64,000 nt of DNA from Kineosporiaceae bacterium (lineage in GTDB: Bacteria > Actinomycetota > Actinomycetes > Actinomycetales > Kineosporiaceae): contig JADJPO010000003.1 of assembly GCA_016713225.1 (NCBI GenBank), forward strand, positions 620,001 through 684,000, in the 5' to 3' direction. Positions 35,012 to 43,563 of this stretch are shown here, in pieces; positions within the stretch are counted from its first letter, which is position 1; the number at the start of each line of letters is the position of its first letter. The notes under the pieces are model-generated. The model searched no databases and was not told where the DNA came from. It saw only the letters and a list, made by a program, of their open reading frames with translations. A program made the translations under genes and the position numbers.

Positions 35012-35029
35012 CGGCCGGGGTGCCGGCCG
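35012..35029. terminator. Hairpin between convergent polA and methyltransferase
   Basis: CGGCCGG and CCGGCCG form a 7-bp stem with loop GGTG, 19 nt after the polA stop and 10 nt beyond the convergent methyltransferase stop. No U-tract. Confidence 0.55.
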
Positions 35030-35039
35030 CCCGGTCGCC

Positions 35040-35903
35040 TCACGTGGGCTTACGGGCGACGAAGATCGCGGTTCCGGGAAGGAGTCGACCCCGCAGCGGG
35101 CTCCACCCGCCCCAGATCCGGTCGTGCCCCGCGGGCCACCTCGGCTCGATCAGGTCGACCAGCTCGAGCCCGGCCCGGACGATGTCGCGGATGCGCTCAC
35201 CCAGGGTGCGGTGGTGCTCGGCGTAGCTCAGCCGACCGGCGGCATCTCGCTCGATGTAGGGGCGGGTGTCGAAATACGAGCGCACCGCGGTCAGACCCCG
35301 CTCGGAGGGGTCATCCGGGAAGGCCCATCGCATCGGGTGGGTCACCGAGAACACCCAGCGACCGCCCGGACGCAGCACCCGCGCCACCTCACTCATGATC
35401 TGTTCGGGGTCGGCCACGAACGGGACGGCTCCATAGGCACTGAAGGCGTGATCGAAGGTGGCGTCGGCGAACGGCAGGCGGCGGGCGTCGGCCTGCACCA
35501 GACCCGGTGTGCGCGAGGCGCCGTCCGGGTCTGCGGCGTCGTCCAGGTCGGCGGTGTCGCCCGGCGCCACCGGCCCGGTCTGGTTCAGCATCCCGATCGA
35601 CAGGTCGATGCCGACCGCCTGAACGCCGCGCGTGGCGAGCCACCGGGAACACTGGGCCGCGCCACAGCCGATCTCGAGCACGCGTCGTCCGATCAGGTCA
35701 CCGATCGGCCCCAGCAACTGGGCCTCGTCCTCGGTCAGTCCCTCGGGTCCCCAGACGAAGCGATCCGCACCCAGGAAGGCACCGTGGTCGGCGAGATACT
35801 CGCTCGCCTCGTCGTCCCACCACGCCCGATTCGCCAGCACGCTCTCCTCGGCGCCCGCAGGGGCATAGCCTGCCTCCGGAAGGCCGTCACGATTGCCGGA
35901 CAT
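35040..35903 (-). CDS. Class I SAM-dependent methyltransferase
   Basis: A 287-residue methyltransferase with the SAM-binding motif I VLEIGCGAAQCSRWL near residue 75, acidic motif II AVGIDLS, motif III-like QADARRLPFADATFDHAF and motif IV EVARVLRPGGRWVFSV. A conserved N-terminal WWDDEASEYLADHGAFLG is typical of an actinobacterial family usually annotated only as class I methyltransferase. The methyl acceptor is unknown. It reads away from rpsA; its AT-rich upstream (GTTTAAACC) shows no clear Shine-Dalgarno. Confidence 0.85.
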   Translation of the reverse strand: MSGNRDGLPEAGYAPAGAEESVLANRAWWDDEASEYLADHGAFLGADRFVWGPEGLTEDEAQLLGPIGDLIGRRVLEIGCGAAQCSRWLATRGVQAVGIDLSIGMLNQTGPVAPGDTADLDDAADPDGASRTPGLVQADARRLPFADATFDHAFSAYGAVPFVADPEQIMSEVARVLRPGGRWVFSVTHPMRWAFPDDPSERGLTAVRSYFDTRPYIERDAAGRLSYAEHHRTLGERIRDIVRAGLELVDLIEPRWPAGHDRIWGGWSPLRGRLLPGTAIFVARKPT

Positions 35904-35932
35904 AATGGTTTAAATCCACCCCCTGGCGTGCT

Positions 35933-35962
35933 TTGACCTGTGATCCGGCCGAAGGGTACGGT
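35933..35962 (+). promoter_or_regulatory. Sigma70-type promoter of rpsA
   Basis: TTGACC (35933-35938) and TACGGT (35957-35962) are separated by 18 nt, the best -35/-10 pair seen in the window. The predicted start near 35968-35970 leaves an untranslated leader of about 148 nt before rpsA. Confidence 0.65.
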
Positions 35963-36012
35963 AACCATGGCGCACAGCGTGTGCGCGGACCGAGACTGGC
36001 CTTGATCCGAAA

Positions 36013-36037
36013 GCGATCGGAGCCGCGATCCGATCGC
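36013..36037 (+). promoter_or_regulatory. Leader hairpin of rpsA
   Basis: GCGATCGG and CCGATCGC form an 8-bp perfect stem around a 9-nt loop in the rpsA 5' leader, about 80 nt before the start. S1 is known to repress its own translation in enterobacteria through leader structure; whether this hairpin does so here is inference. Confidence 0.4.
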
Positions 36038-36116
36038 ACGCCTTGCACCGTCTGTTCCACCATCCCAGTTCTCCTTGTCCGCACTCGACACCTGTCCGCA
36101 TCGGAGCCCCTACTTC

Positions 36117-37628
36117 ATGACCACCAGCCCGACGATGAGCCCCACCCTGGACTCTGCAGCCGCCGCTACGGCCGGCATCTCCGCCCCCAAGGGCACCCCG
36201 CAGGTCGCCATCAACGACATCGGCACCGCGGAGGACTTCCTCGCCGCCATCGACGAGACGATCAAGTACTTCAATGACGGCGACATCGTTGCCGGCACGA
36301 TCGTCAAGGTGGACCGCGACGAGGTCCTGTTGGACATCGGCTACAAGACCGAGGGCGTCATCCCCTCGCGTGAGCTGTCCATCAAGCACGACGTCGACCC
36401 CGGTGAGGTCGTCAGCGTCGGCGACGAGATCGAGGCCCTGGTTCTCCAGAAGGAGGACAAGGAGGGCCGGCTCATCCTGTCCAAGAAGCGTGCGCAGTAC
36501 GAGCGCGCCTGGGGCACGATCGAGCGGATCAAGGAAGAGGACGGCATCGTCACCGGCACCGTCATCGAGGTGGTCAAGGGTGGCCTGATCCTCGACATCG
36601 GCCTGCGCGGCTTCCTGCCGGCGTCGCTGGTCGAGATGCGTCGGGTCCGCGATCTGCAGCCGTACGTGGGCAAGCAGATCGAGGCCAAGATCATCGAGCT
36701 GGACAAGAACCGCAACAACGTGGTGCTGTCCCGTCGTGCGTGGCTGGAGCAGACCCAGTCCGAGGTGCGCCAGACCTTCCTGCAGACGCTGCAGAAGGGC
36801 CAGGTCCGCTCCGGTGTGGTCAGCTCGATCGTCAACTTCGGCGCCTTCGTCGACCTCGGTGGGGTCGACGGTCTGGTGCACGTCTCGGAGCTGTCCTGGA
36901 AGCACATCGACCACCCGGGTGAGGTCGTCGAGGTCGGCCAGGAGGTCACCGTCGAGGTGCTGGACGTCGACATGGACCGCGAGCGCGTCTCGCTGTCGCT
37001 CAAGGCCACCCAGGAAGACCCGTGGCAGCAGTTCGCCCGGACCCACGCGATCGGTCAGGTCGTGCCGGGCAAGGTCACCAAGCTGGTTCCGTTCGGCGCG
37101 TTCGTCCGAGTGGACGAGGGCATCGAGGGCCTGGTGCACATCTCCGAGCTGGCCGAGCGTCACGTGGAGATCCCCGAGCAGGTCGTGCAGGTCGGCGATG
37201 CGATCTTCGTCAAGGTGATCGACATCGACCTGGAGCGGCGCCGGATCTCGCTGTCGCTCAAGCAGGCCAACGAGGGAGCCACCGGCGACACCGCGGAGTT
37301 CGATCCGTCGATGTACGGCATGGCGGCGGAGTACGACGAGGCCGGCAACTACAAGTACCCCGAGGGCTTCGACTCCGAGACCCAGGAGTGGATGCCCGGC
37401 TTCGAGTCGCAGCGTGAGGAGTGGGAGCGGCAGTACGCCGAGGCCCACGCACGCTGGGAGGCGCACCGCAAGCAGATGGACGACGCCGCCAAGGCCGATG
37501 CCGAGGCTCGCACCGAGACCGGCGAGGCTCCGTCGACCTACAGCTCGCAGGCTCCCGTCGCCGAGGGAACCCTGGCCTCCGACGAGGCCCTGGCTGCTCT
37601 GCGCGAGAAGCTCACCGGCGGGTACTGA
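36117..37628 (+). CDS. rpsA: 30S ribosomal protein S1
   Basis: An RNA-binding ribosomal protein of 503 residues with four S1 (OB-fold) repeats: about residues 47-117 (GDIVAGTIVKVDRDEVLLDIGYK), 133-199, 216-287 (FGAFVDLGGVDGLVHVSELSW) and 303-374 (FGAFVRVDEGIEGLVHISELA). The acidic C-terminal tail (375-503) contains FESQREEWERQYAEAHARWE and ends AALREKLTGGY. Four repeats plus a tail is the actinobacterial pattern. ATG 36117 is chosen with GGAG 10 nt upstream; ATG 36135 is possible. A long leader and a strong promoter precede it, and a 14-bp hairpin terminates it. Confidence 0.95.
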   Translation: MTTSPTMSPTLDSAAAATAGISAPKGTPQVAINDIGTAEDFLAAIDETIKYFNDGDIVAGTIVKVDRDEVLLDIGYKTEGVIPSRELSIKHDVDPGEVVSVGDEIEALVLQKEDKEGRLILSKKRAQYERAWGTIERIKEEDGIVTGTVIEVVKGGLILDIGLRGFLPASLVEMRRVRDLQPYVGKQIEAKIIELDKNRNNVVLSRRAWLEQTQSEVRQTFLQTLQKGQVRSGVVSSIVNFGAFVDLGGVDGLVHVSELSWKHIDHPGEVVEVGQEVTVEVLDVDMDRERVSLSLKATQEDPWQQFARTHAIGQVVPGKVTKLVPFGAFVRVDEGIEGLVHISELAERHVEIPEQVVQVGDAIFVKVIDIDLERRRISLSLKQANEGATGDTAEFDPSMYGMAAEYDEAGNYKYPEGFDSETQEWMPGFESQREEWERQYAEAHARWEAHRKQMDDAAKADAEARTETGEAPSTYSSQAPVAEGTLASDEALAALREKLTGGY

Positions 37629-37673
37629 TTCACCTCGGGCCGCGCACACCGGGCTCGAATCGTCTCAAGCCGC

Positions 37674-37709
37674 ACCGACCGTCGACCGATTCACAGGTCG
37701 ACGGTCGGT
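37674..37709 (+). terminator. rpsA terminator hairpin
   Basis: ACCGACCGTCGACC and its exact complement form a 14-bp stem with 8-nt loop GATTCACA, about 45 nt after the rpsA stop. No U-tract. Confidence 0.75.
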
Positions 37710-37733
37710 CGGCGTTTGGGGCGAAGAGGAGTC

Positions 37734-39341
37734 ATGAGCCAGGACGGAGCCTTCAAGCCGCCCGGGAAGACCGCTGCGGCCCCCTCGGCACCCGCCCCCC
37801 GGGTGTCCCAGGACCCCATGAGTTCGCGGGACGGGGCGTTGGCCGCCAAGATGCAGTCCGTTCGGGACCGCGAGGCCGACAGCGAGGCCCGGCGACAGTT
37901 CGAGCTGGCGGGCGCGCCGGCGGATTCGCGGCGCGATCCCTCGCAGTGGGTGGCGCGTCAACGGGTGTCGGCGGCCTGGTTACGGCCGTACACGCTGGTG
38001 GTGGTCGGGGCGGACCTGGTGCTGGCCGTGCTGGCCTGCTTGGCCGGCATCGCCCTGGTCGGGGACGGCGAGTCCGTCTGGTGGGCCTTCCCGTTCGGTG
38101 CCCTGGTCCCGGCGGTGGCGGTTCTCGCCCGCACGTACGAGCACCGCTTCATCGGCGTCGGCAACCAGGAGTTCCAGCGCCTCGCGGCGTCCAGCTTGAT
38201 CGTCCTGGCCCTCGGCAGCACGATCGCCTACGCGACCCGGGCCGAGGTGCGAGGGTTGGTGCTGGCCGGCTCGACGCTGGCGGCGGTGGCCACGCAGCTC
38301 GCGCACACGGTGGCTCGCCAGGTGCTCTACGCCTTGCGCCGGCGAGGCCGGTGCACCCACCGCGTGGTGGTGGTGGGTCTGGAACGGTCGGTCGACGAAC
38401 TGATCACGCGGCTGAGCCGCCAACCTGACGGCGGGGTCGAAGTGGTGGCCGCCTGCCTACGCAGTGCCAAGGGGGAGACCGTGGCCGGCGTGCCGGTGGC
38501 GGGTACCCCCGACGAGGCCCAGGCCATCGTCCGGCGCCACCATGCCCACGCCATCTTGATCACCGCCTGGTCGGAGATCGGCGAGGACGACCTGCGGCGC
38601 CTCTCCTGGGACCTCGAGGGCAGTGGCATCCAGTTGTTCGTCGCCCCGCGACTGACCGAGGTCGCGGTGCCACGGATGCACCTGCAGACCATCGGGGGCG
38701 TCCCCCTGCTGTCGGTCGACGAGCCGGAGTTCACCGGCCTGCGGCGGGTGGCCAAGGGCGGCCTCGACATGATCCTCGCCAGTGTTGCCCTGGTGCTGCT
38801 CGCTCCGGTGATGATCGCTGTGGCGATCGCGGTGAGGATCGACTCGCGCGGGCCGGTGTTCTTCCGCCAGGAACGGGTGGGCAAGGACTCCCGGCCGTTC
38901 AAGATGACCAAGTTCCGCAGCATGTACGTGGACGCCGAGGAGCGACTCGCTCAGCTCACCCACCTCAACGAGCACGGCGGTGGGCCGCTGTTCAAGATGA
39001 AGGACGACCCGCGGGTGACCCGGGTCGGGGCGTTCCTGCGCAAGTACTCCCTGGACGAGTTGCCTCAGCTGTTCGACGTGCTCTGCCGCACCATGTCGGT
39101 GGTCGGGCCTCGCCCGCCGTTGGCCCGCGAGGTGGCCGCCTACGAGAAGGACGTGCACCGCAGGTTGTTGGTCAAGCCGGGCATCACCGGGTTGTGGCAG
39201 GTCTCGGGGCGCTCGGATCTGACCTGGGAGGAATCGGTGCGGCTCGATCTCGGCTACGTCGAGAACTGGTCGCTCGGGCTCGACCTGTCGATCATCGCCC
39301 GGACCGTGGTGGCAGTTCTGGCCCGGCGCGGGGCGTACTGA
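37734..39341 (+). CDS. Polyprenyl glycosylphosphotransferase (sugar transferase)
   Basis: A membrane enzyme of 535 residues that starts an exopolysaccharide or glycan by transferring a sugar phosphate to undecaprenyl phosphate. A basic N-terminus (1-70) is followed by about four membrane helices (about 83-190), a soluble Rossmann-like CoA-binding domain (THRVVVVGLERSVDEL), a further hairpin helix (KGGLDMILASVALVLLAPVM) and the catalytic bacterial sugar transferase domain: RQERVGKDSRPFKMTKFRSM, KYSLDELPQLF, VGPRPPL and VKPGITGLWQVSGRS. GAGGAG lies 5 nt before the ATG. No other polysaccharide genes are nearby, so it looks like an orphan initiating enzyme. Confidence 0.92.
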   Translation: MSQDGAFKPPGKTAAAPSAPAPRVSQDPMSSRDGALAAKMQSVRDREADSEARRQFELAGAPADSRRDPSQWVARQRVSAAWLRPYTLVVVGADLVLAVLACLAGIALVGDGESVWWAFPFGALVPAVAVLARTYEHRFIGVGNQEFQRLAASSLIVLALGSTIAYATRAEVRGLVLAGSTLAAVATQLAHTVARQVLYALRRRGRCTHRVVVVGLERSVDELITRLSRQPDGGVEVVAACLRSAKGETVAGVPVAGTPDEAQAIVRRHHAHAILITAWSEIGEDDLRRLSWDLEGSGIQLFVAPRLTEVAVPRMHLQTIGGVPLLSVDEPEFTGLRRVAKGGLDMILASVALVLLAPVMIAVAIAVRIDSRGPVFFRQERVGKDSRPFKMTKFRSMYVDAEERLAQLTHLNEHGGGPLFKMKDDPRVTRVGAFLRKYSLDELPQLFDVLCRTMSVVGPRPPLAREVAAYEKDVHRRLLVKPGITGLWQVSGRSDLTWEESVRLDLGYVENWSLGLDLSIIARTVVAVLARRGAY

Positions 39342-39420
39342 CCTCTCGAATCCCCAGGGCAGGGCTCGCGTCAGGGTGATGCGGGACGTACGTGTCGTCG
39401 TCACCTCGCCCCCCGCGACG

Positions 39421-39426
39421 TACGCT
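39421..39426 (+). promoter_or_regulatory. -10 box for leaderless coaE
   Basis: TACGCT ends 7 nt before the GTG at 39434, and there is no Shine-Dalgarno. Confidence 0.5.
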
Positions 39427-39433
39427 CGGTGCC

Positions 39434-40309
39434 GTGCTGAGGGTGGGATTGACCGGTGGCATCGGGGCGGGCAAGTCGACCGTCGCGTCACGGCTGGCCG
39501 AGTTGGGCGCCGTCGTGGTGGACGCAGATCAGATGGCCCGCGCGGTGGTGGCCCCCGGAACCGAGGGACTGGCCGAGGTGGTGGCGACCTTCGGGCCGCA
39601 GGTGGTGACGTCCTCCGGTGAACTCGACCGCGCCGCACTCGGCCGAATCGTGTTCAGCGACGAAGCAGCCCGCCGCCGGCTCGAGGCGATCACGCACCCT
39701 CGGATCGCCACCGCCACGGCGGCAGCGTTCGCCGCCGTGCCGGGCGACTCGGTCGGGGTGCACGATGTGCCGCTGCTCGTCGAGAAGCAGATGGCCGCCG
39801 ACTACCACCTGGTGATGGTGGTTCACGCAGACGTCGACGAACGCATCCGGCGCCTGGTCACCGACCGTGGCATGACCGCCGCCGAGGCTCGATCACGGGT
39901 GGCGGCGCAGGTCTCGGACGACGCTCGGCGTCAGGTGGCCGACATCTGGCTGGACAACACCCGGGGCAGTGCCGATCTGCTGGACCTGGTGGACGCCGCC
40001 TGGCGGCGACGCCTGGCCCCGTTCGCGACGAACCTGGCCATGCACCGGCCGGCGGAAGGTGTCGGTCACCGGCCGGACGACCACGTGCGGGCCCGGTTGG
40101 CGGCACGACTGCAACGGTCCGTGGGGGAGCGGGCTGTGGTGAGCGTCCTCGGGACGGGCTTCGAGGTAGGCGGCGCGGAGCCCACCGATGAATTGGCCGC
40201 GGCCGTCGAGCGGGCAGGCTATGCCCCGACGTCCGAGACGACACCGGCGGTGGCCTTCCTGACCTGCGACCCCGCCTGGGCGGGCACGCCGGTCCACCTC
40301 GCAGACTGA
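39434..40309 (+). CDS. coaE: Dephospho-CoA kinase CoaE with C-terminal remnant domain
   Basis: The last step of CoA synthesis. The 291-residue protein has an N-terminal kinase (about 1-195) with P-loop GLTGGIGAGKSTVA, DADQMARAVV, THPRI and HDVPLLVEKQMAADYH. The remaining ~95 residues resemble the start and end of the UPF0157/GrpB domain fused to mycobacterial CoaE (linker RLAPFATNLAMHRPA, then RLAARLQRSVGERAV, and TPVHLAD), but the central part, including the GST-VPGL motif, is missing, so it looks like a shrunken domain. GTG 39434 is set by the -10 box. It lies upstream of uvrB, a conserved actinobacterial order. Confidence 0.93.
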   Translation: MLRVGLTGGIGAGKSTVASRLAELGAVVVDADQMARAVVAPGTEGLAEVVATFGPQVVTSSGELDRAALGRIVFSDEAARRRLEAITHPRIATATAAAFAAVPGDSVGVHDVPLLVEKQMAADYHLVMVVHADVDERIRRLVTDRGMTAAEARSRVAAQVSDDARRQVADIWLDNTRGSADLLDLVDAAWRRRLAPFATNLAMHRPAEGVGHRPDDHVRARLAARLQRSVGERAVVSVLGTGFEVGGAEPTDELAAAVERAGYAPTSETTPAVAFLTCDPAWAGTPVHLAD

Positions 40310-40340
40310 GGCCGACGCGTTGGTTGTCGGTGGTGGCGCT

Positions 40341-40346
40341 TACGGT
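40341..40346 (+). promoter_or_regulatory. -10 box for leaderless uvrB
   Basis: TACGGT ends 7 nt before ATG 40354, and there is no Shine-Dalgarno. No SOS box (GAAC-N4-GTTC type) was seen near it by eye. Confidence 0.55.
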
Positions 40347-40353
40347 GTGAGAC

Positions 40354-42459
40354 ATGCGCCCCGTCACGGACCTGCAGCGAACCGTCGCCCCGTTCCGGGT
40401 GGTCGCCGAGTACGAACCCGGTGGCGACCAGCCCCAGGCGATCGCCGAACTCGCCGGCCGGGTGGAGGCAGGCGAGCGGGATGTGGTCCTGCTCGGTGCC
40501 ACCGGTACCGGTAAGTCGGCCACCACCGCCTGGCTGATCGAGAAGGTGCAGCGCCCGACGCTGGTGCTGGCGCCCAACAAGACCCTGGCGGCCCAACTCG
40601 CCAATGAGTTCCGTGAGCTGCTGCCGCACAACGCGGTCGAGTACTTCGTCTCGTACTACGACTACTACCAGCCCGAGGCCTACGTCCCGCAGACGGACAC
40701 CTACATCGAGAAGGACTCCTCGATCAACGAGGAGGTCGAGCGGTTGCGGCACTCCGCGACCAACTCGCTGCTGACCCGGCGCGACGTCGTCGTGGTCGCC
40801 TCGGTGTCCTGCATCTACGGCCTCGGCACCCCGCAGGAGTACGTCGACCGCATGGCCCGGCTGAAGGTCGGGCAAGAAGTCGAGCGCGACGACCTGCTCC
40901 GACGATTCGTGACCATGCAGTACACGCGCAACGATCTCGCCTTCACCCGGGGCACGTTCCGGGTCCGGGGCGACACCATCGAGATCATCCCGGTCTACGA
41001 GGAGCTCGCTCTGCGCATCGAGCTCTTCGGCGACGAGATCGATCGGATCTACACCCTGCACCCGATGACCGGTGAGGTGATCCGTGAAGAGCAGGAGATG
41101 TACGTCTTCCCGGCCACTCACTACGTGGCGGGCCCGGAGCGGATGGAACGCGCCCTGACCGGCATCGAGGCCGAGCTCGCCGAGCGGTTGGAGGAGATGA
41201 ATCGGCAGGGGAAGTTGCTCGAGGCGCAGCGGCTACGGCTGCGAACCGATCACGACATCGAGATGATGCGCCAGGTCGGTTCCTGCGCCGGCATCGAGAA
41301 CTACTCGCGGCACATCGACGGCCGAGGCCCGGGGACGGCGCCGAACACCTTGCTGGACTACTTCCCCGAGGACTTCCTGCTGGTCATCGACGAGTCCCAC
41401 GTCACGGTGCCGCAGATCGGGGCGATGTACGAGGGCGACATGTCCCGCAAGCGCACCCTGGTCGATCACGGCTTCCGGTTGCCCAGCGCGATGGACAACC
41501 GACCGCTGAAGTGGGAGGAGTTCCTCGACCGGATCGGCCAGACGATCTACCTGTCCGCCACGCCGGGCGACTACGAGCTGGCCAAGGGCCGGGGAGTGGT
41601 GGAGCAGATCATTCGCCCGACCGGGCTGATCGATCCCAAGGTGGTGGTCAAGCCGACCCGGGGGCAGATCGACGATCTGCTCGGTGAGATCCGCGATCGC
41701 GCCGCGCGTCACGAACGGGTGCTGGTCACGACGCTGACCAAGAAGATGTCCGAAGACCTGACCGACTACCTGCTCGACCAGGGGGTTCGGGTCCGCTACC
41801 TGCACTCCGAGGTCGACACGCTGCGCCGGGTCGAGCTGCTGCGGGAGTTGCGCCAGGGGGAGTACGACGTCCTGGTCGGGATCAACTTGTTGCGCGAGGG
41901 GCTCGACCTGCCCGAGGTGTCGCTGGTGAGCATTCTGGATGCCGACAAGGAGGGCTTTCTGCGGTCGGCCAAGTCGCTGATCCAGACCATCGGCCGTGCG
42001 GCCCGCAACGTCTCGGGCGAGGTCCACATGTACGCCGACACGGTCACTCCCTCGATGGCCCAGGCGATCGACGAGACCAATCGGCGGCGCGAGAAGCAGG
42101 TGGCCTACAACCTCGAACGAGGCGTCGATCCGGCGCCGTTGCGCAAACGGATCGCCGACATCACCGACCTGATCGCCCGCGAGGAGGAGGACACCGAACA
42201 GCTGATCGGTGCCGGGCGGCAGCGCAGCCGCGGCAAGGCGCCGGTGCCGGGCATGGGCGGCGGTGCCCGTGGCGCCGGCACCCACGCCGCGGATCTGCGC
42301 AATCTGCCTGCAACCGACCTTGCCGATCTGATCCAGCAACTCACCGACCAGATGAAATCCGCTGCGGCGGAGCTGCATTTCGAGCTCGCAGCTCGCCTGC
42401 GCGACGAGATCTCCGAGCTGAAGAAGGAGCTACGGGGCATGCGGGCTGCCGGCCGGTGA
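40354..42459 (+). CDS. uvrB: UvrABC excinuclease subunit B
   Basis: Damage-verification helicase of nucleotide excision repair, 701 residues. Walker A LLGATGTGKSATTAW, the DNA-inserting beta-hairpin YYDYYQPEAYVPQTDTYIEKD (positions 94-114), helicase motifs VIDESHVTVPQ and YLSATPGDYEL, motif VI QTIGRAARNVSG, and the C-terminal UVR domain (FELAARLRDEISELKKEL) that contacts UvrC. uvrA and uvrC are encoded 4-9 kb downstream, so the whole excinuclease is within this window but under separate promoters. Confidence 0.97.
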   Translation: MRPVTDLQRTVAPFRVVAEYEPGGDQPQAIAELAGRVEAGERDVVLLGATGTGKSATTAWLIEKVQRPTLVLAPNKTLAAQLANEFRELLPHNAVEYFVSYYDYYQPEAYVPQTDTYIEKDSSINEEVERLRHSATNSLLTRRDVVVVASVSCIYGLGTPQEYVDRMARLKVGQEVERDDLLRRFVTMQYTRNDLAFTRGTFRVRGDTIEIIPVYEELALRIELFGDEIDRIYTLHPMTGEVIREEQEMYVFPATHYVAGPERMERALTGIEAELAERLEEMNRQGKLLEAQRLRLRTDHDIEMMRQVGSCAGIENYSRHIDGRGPGTAPNTLLDYFPEDFLLVIDESHVTVPQIGAMYEGDMSRKRTLVDHGFRLPSAMDNRPLKWEEFLDRIGQTIYLSATPGDYELAKGRGVVEQIIRPTGLIDPKVVVKPTRGQIDDLLGEIRDRAARHERVLVTTLTKKMSEDLTDYLLDQGVRVRYLHSEVDTLRRVELLRELRQGEYDVLVGINLLREGLDLPEVSLVSILDADKEGFLRSAKSLIQTIGRAARNVSGEVHMYADTVTPSMAQAIDETNRRREKQVAYNLERGVDPAPLRKRIADITDLIAREEEDTEQLIGAGRQRSRGKAPVPGMGGGARGAGTHAADLRNLPATDLADLIQQLTDQMKSAAAELHFELAARLRDEISELKKELRGMRAAGR

Positions 42460-42549
42460 GCCGAGTCGAGCGCGGGGCGGATTCTGGGTCGGCCCGGTAC
42501 TGGCGACTACCATCGTGAGACACGTCCGTGCTTCGGGAGGTCTCCTGCC

Positions 42550-43551
42550 TTGTCCCTCTGGTTCGAAGTCACGACTTTTGCCGTGTTGGCGGTGCTCCTG
42601 ATCGCAGACCTCGTGCTGGTGGCGAGGTCGTCCAGGGTTCCCTCGATGCGTGAGTGCACGGCCTGGGTGGGCTTCTACGTCGGCCTCGCACTCGTCTTCG
42701 CCCTGATTCTGCTGGGGGTGGCAGGGACCCAAGAGGCAGGTCAGTTCCTCGCCGGCTGGTTGACGGAGTACAGCCTGTCGGTGGACAACCTCTTCGTGTT
42801 CGTGGTGATCATGAGCCGGTTCTCGGTTCCGCGCCACCACCAGCAAGAGGTCCTGATGGTGGGGATCATCCTGTCGCTGGTCTTGCGTGGCGGATTCATC
42901 GTCGTGGGAGCCGCGGCCATCGAGCGCTTCAGCTGGATGTTCTACCTGTTCGGCGCGTTCTTGATCTACACCGCGATCCAGTTGGCCCGACAGGGCGAGA
43001 CCGAGGAGAGCGACTTCGAGGAGAACATCCTCATCCGCAAGGCACGCCGGGTGCTGCCGATCGCGCCGACCTACGACGGACGCAAGCTGCTGGTGACCTT
43101 CGGCGGGACGAAGGCGCTGACCCCGATGGTGTTGGTGTTCCTGGCGATCGCCACGACCGACGTGCTCTTCGCTCTCGACTCGATCCCGGCGATCTTCGGG
43201 CTGACGCAGGACCCGTTCATCGTCTACACCGCGACGATCTTCGCCCTGATGGGCCTGCGTCAGCTCTACTTCCTGCTCGGGGGCCTGCTCGACCGACTGG
43301 TGTACCTGTCGATCGGGCTCGCCGTCGTCCTGGGCTTCATCGGGGTCAAGCTGGTCCTCGAGGCGCTACACCTCAATGAGGTGGGGTGGATCAACGGCGG
43401 TCAGTCGGTCGGGTGGGCTCCGGAGATCCCGATCTGGGTCTCGCTCAGTGTGATTGTTGCCGTCTTGACAATCACGACCGTGGCCAGCTTGGCGCACAGC
43501 CGTCGGCACGAGGCCCTGAAGGCGCGAGACCAGGCCGGCGACCAGAGCTAG
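42550..43551 (+). CDS. TerC family integral membrane protein
   Basis: A 333-residue membrane protein with about eight or nine helices. Conserved TerC acidic motifs are EYSLSVDNLFVFVVIMSRF and AIATTDVLFALDSIPAIFGL. TerC proteins are implicated in manganese export and in metallation of exported proteins, and in tellurite resistance clusters. The start is a rare TTG, supported by GGGAGG 8-9 nt upstream and no better start nearby. A TACCAT at 42508-42513 could be its -10. The preceding 90 nt are too short for a manganese riboswitch. Confidence 0.88.
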   Translation: MSLWFEVTTFAVLAVLLIADLVLVARSSRVPSMRECTAWVGFYVGLALVFALILLGVAGTQEAGQFLAGWLTEYSLSVDNLFVFVVIMSRFSVPRHHQQEVLMVGIILSLVLRGGFIVVGAAAIERFSWMFYLFGAFLIYTAIQLARQGETEESDFEENILIRKARRVLPIAPTYDGRKLLVTFGGTKALTPMVLVFLAIATTDVLFALDSIPAIFGLTQDPFIVYTATIFALMGLRQLYFLLGGLLDRLVYLSIGLAVVLGFIGVKLVLEALHLNEVGWINGGQSVGWAPEIPIWVSLSVIVAVLTITTVASLAHSRRHEALKARDQAGDQS

Positions 43552-43563
43552 CGCAGATCGACC

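Noticed and set aside
42460..42549. Manganese (yybP-ykoY) riboswitch before the TerC gene
   Set aside because: Only 90 nt are available, including the promoter, and the conserved riboswitch loops are not visible.
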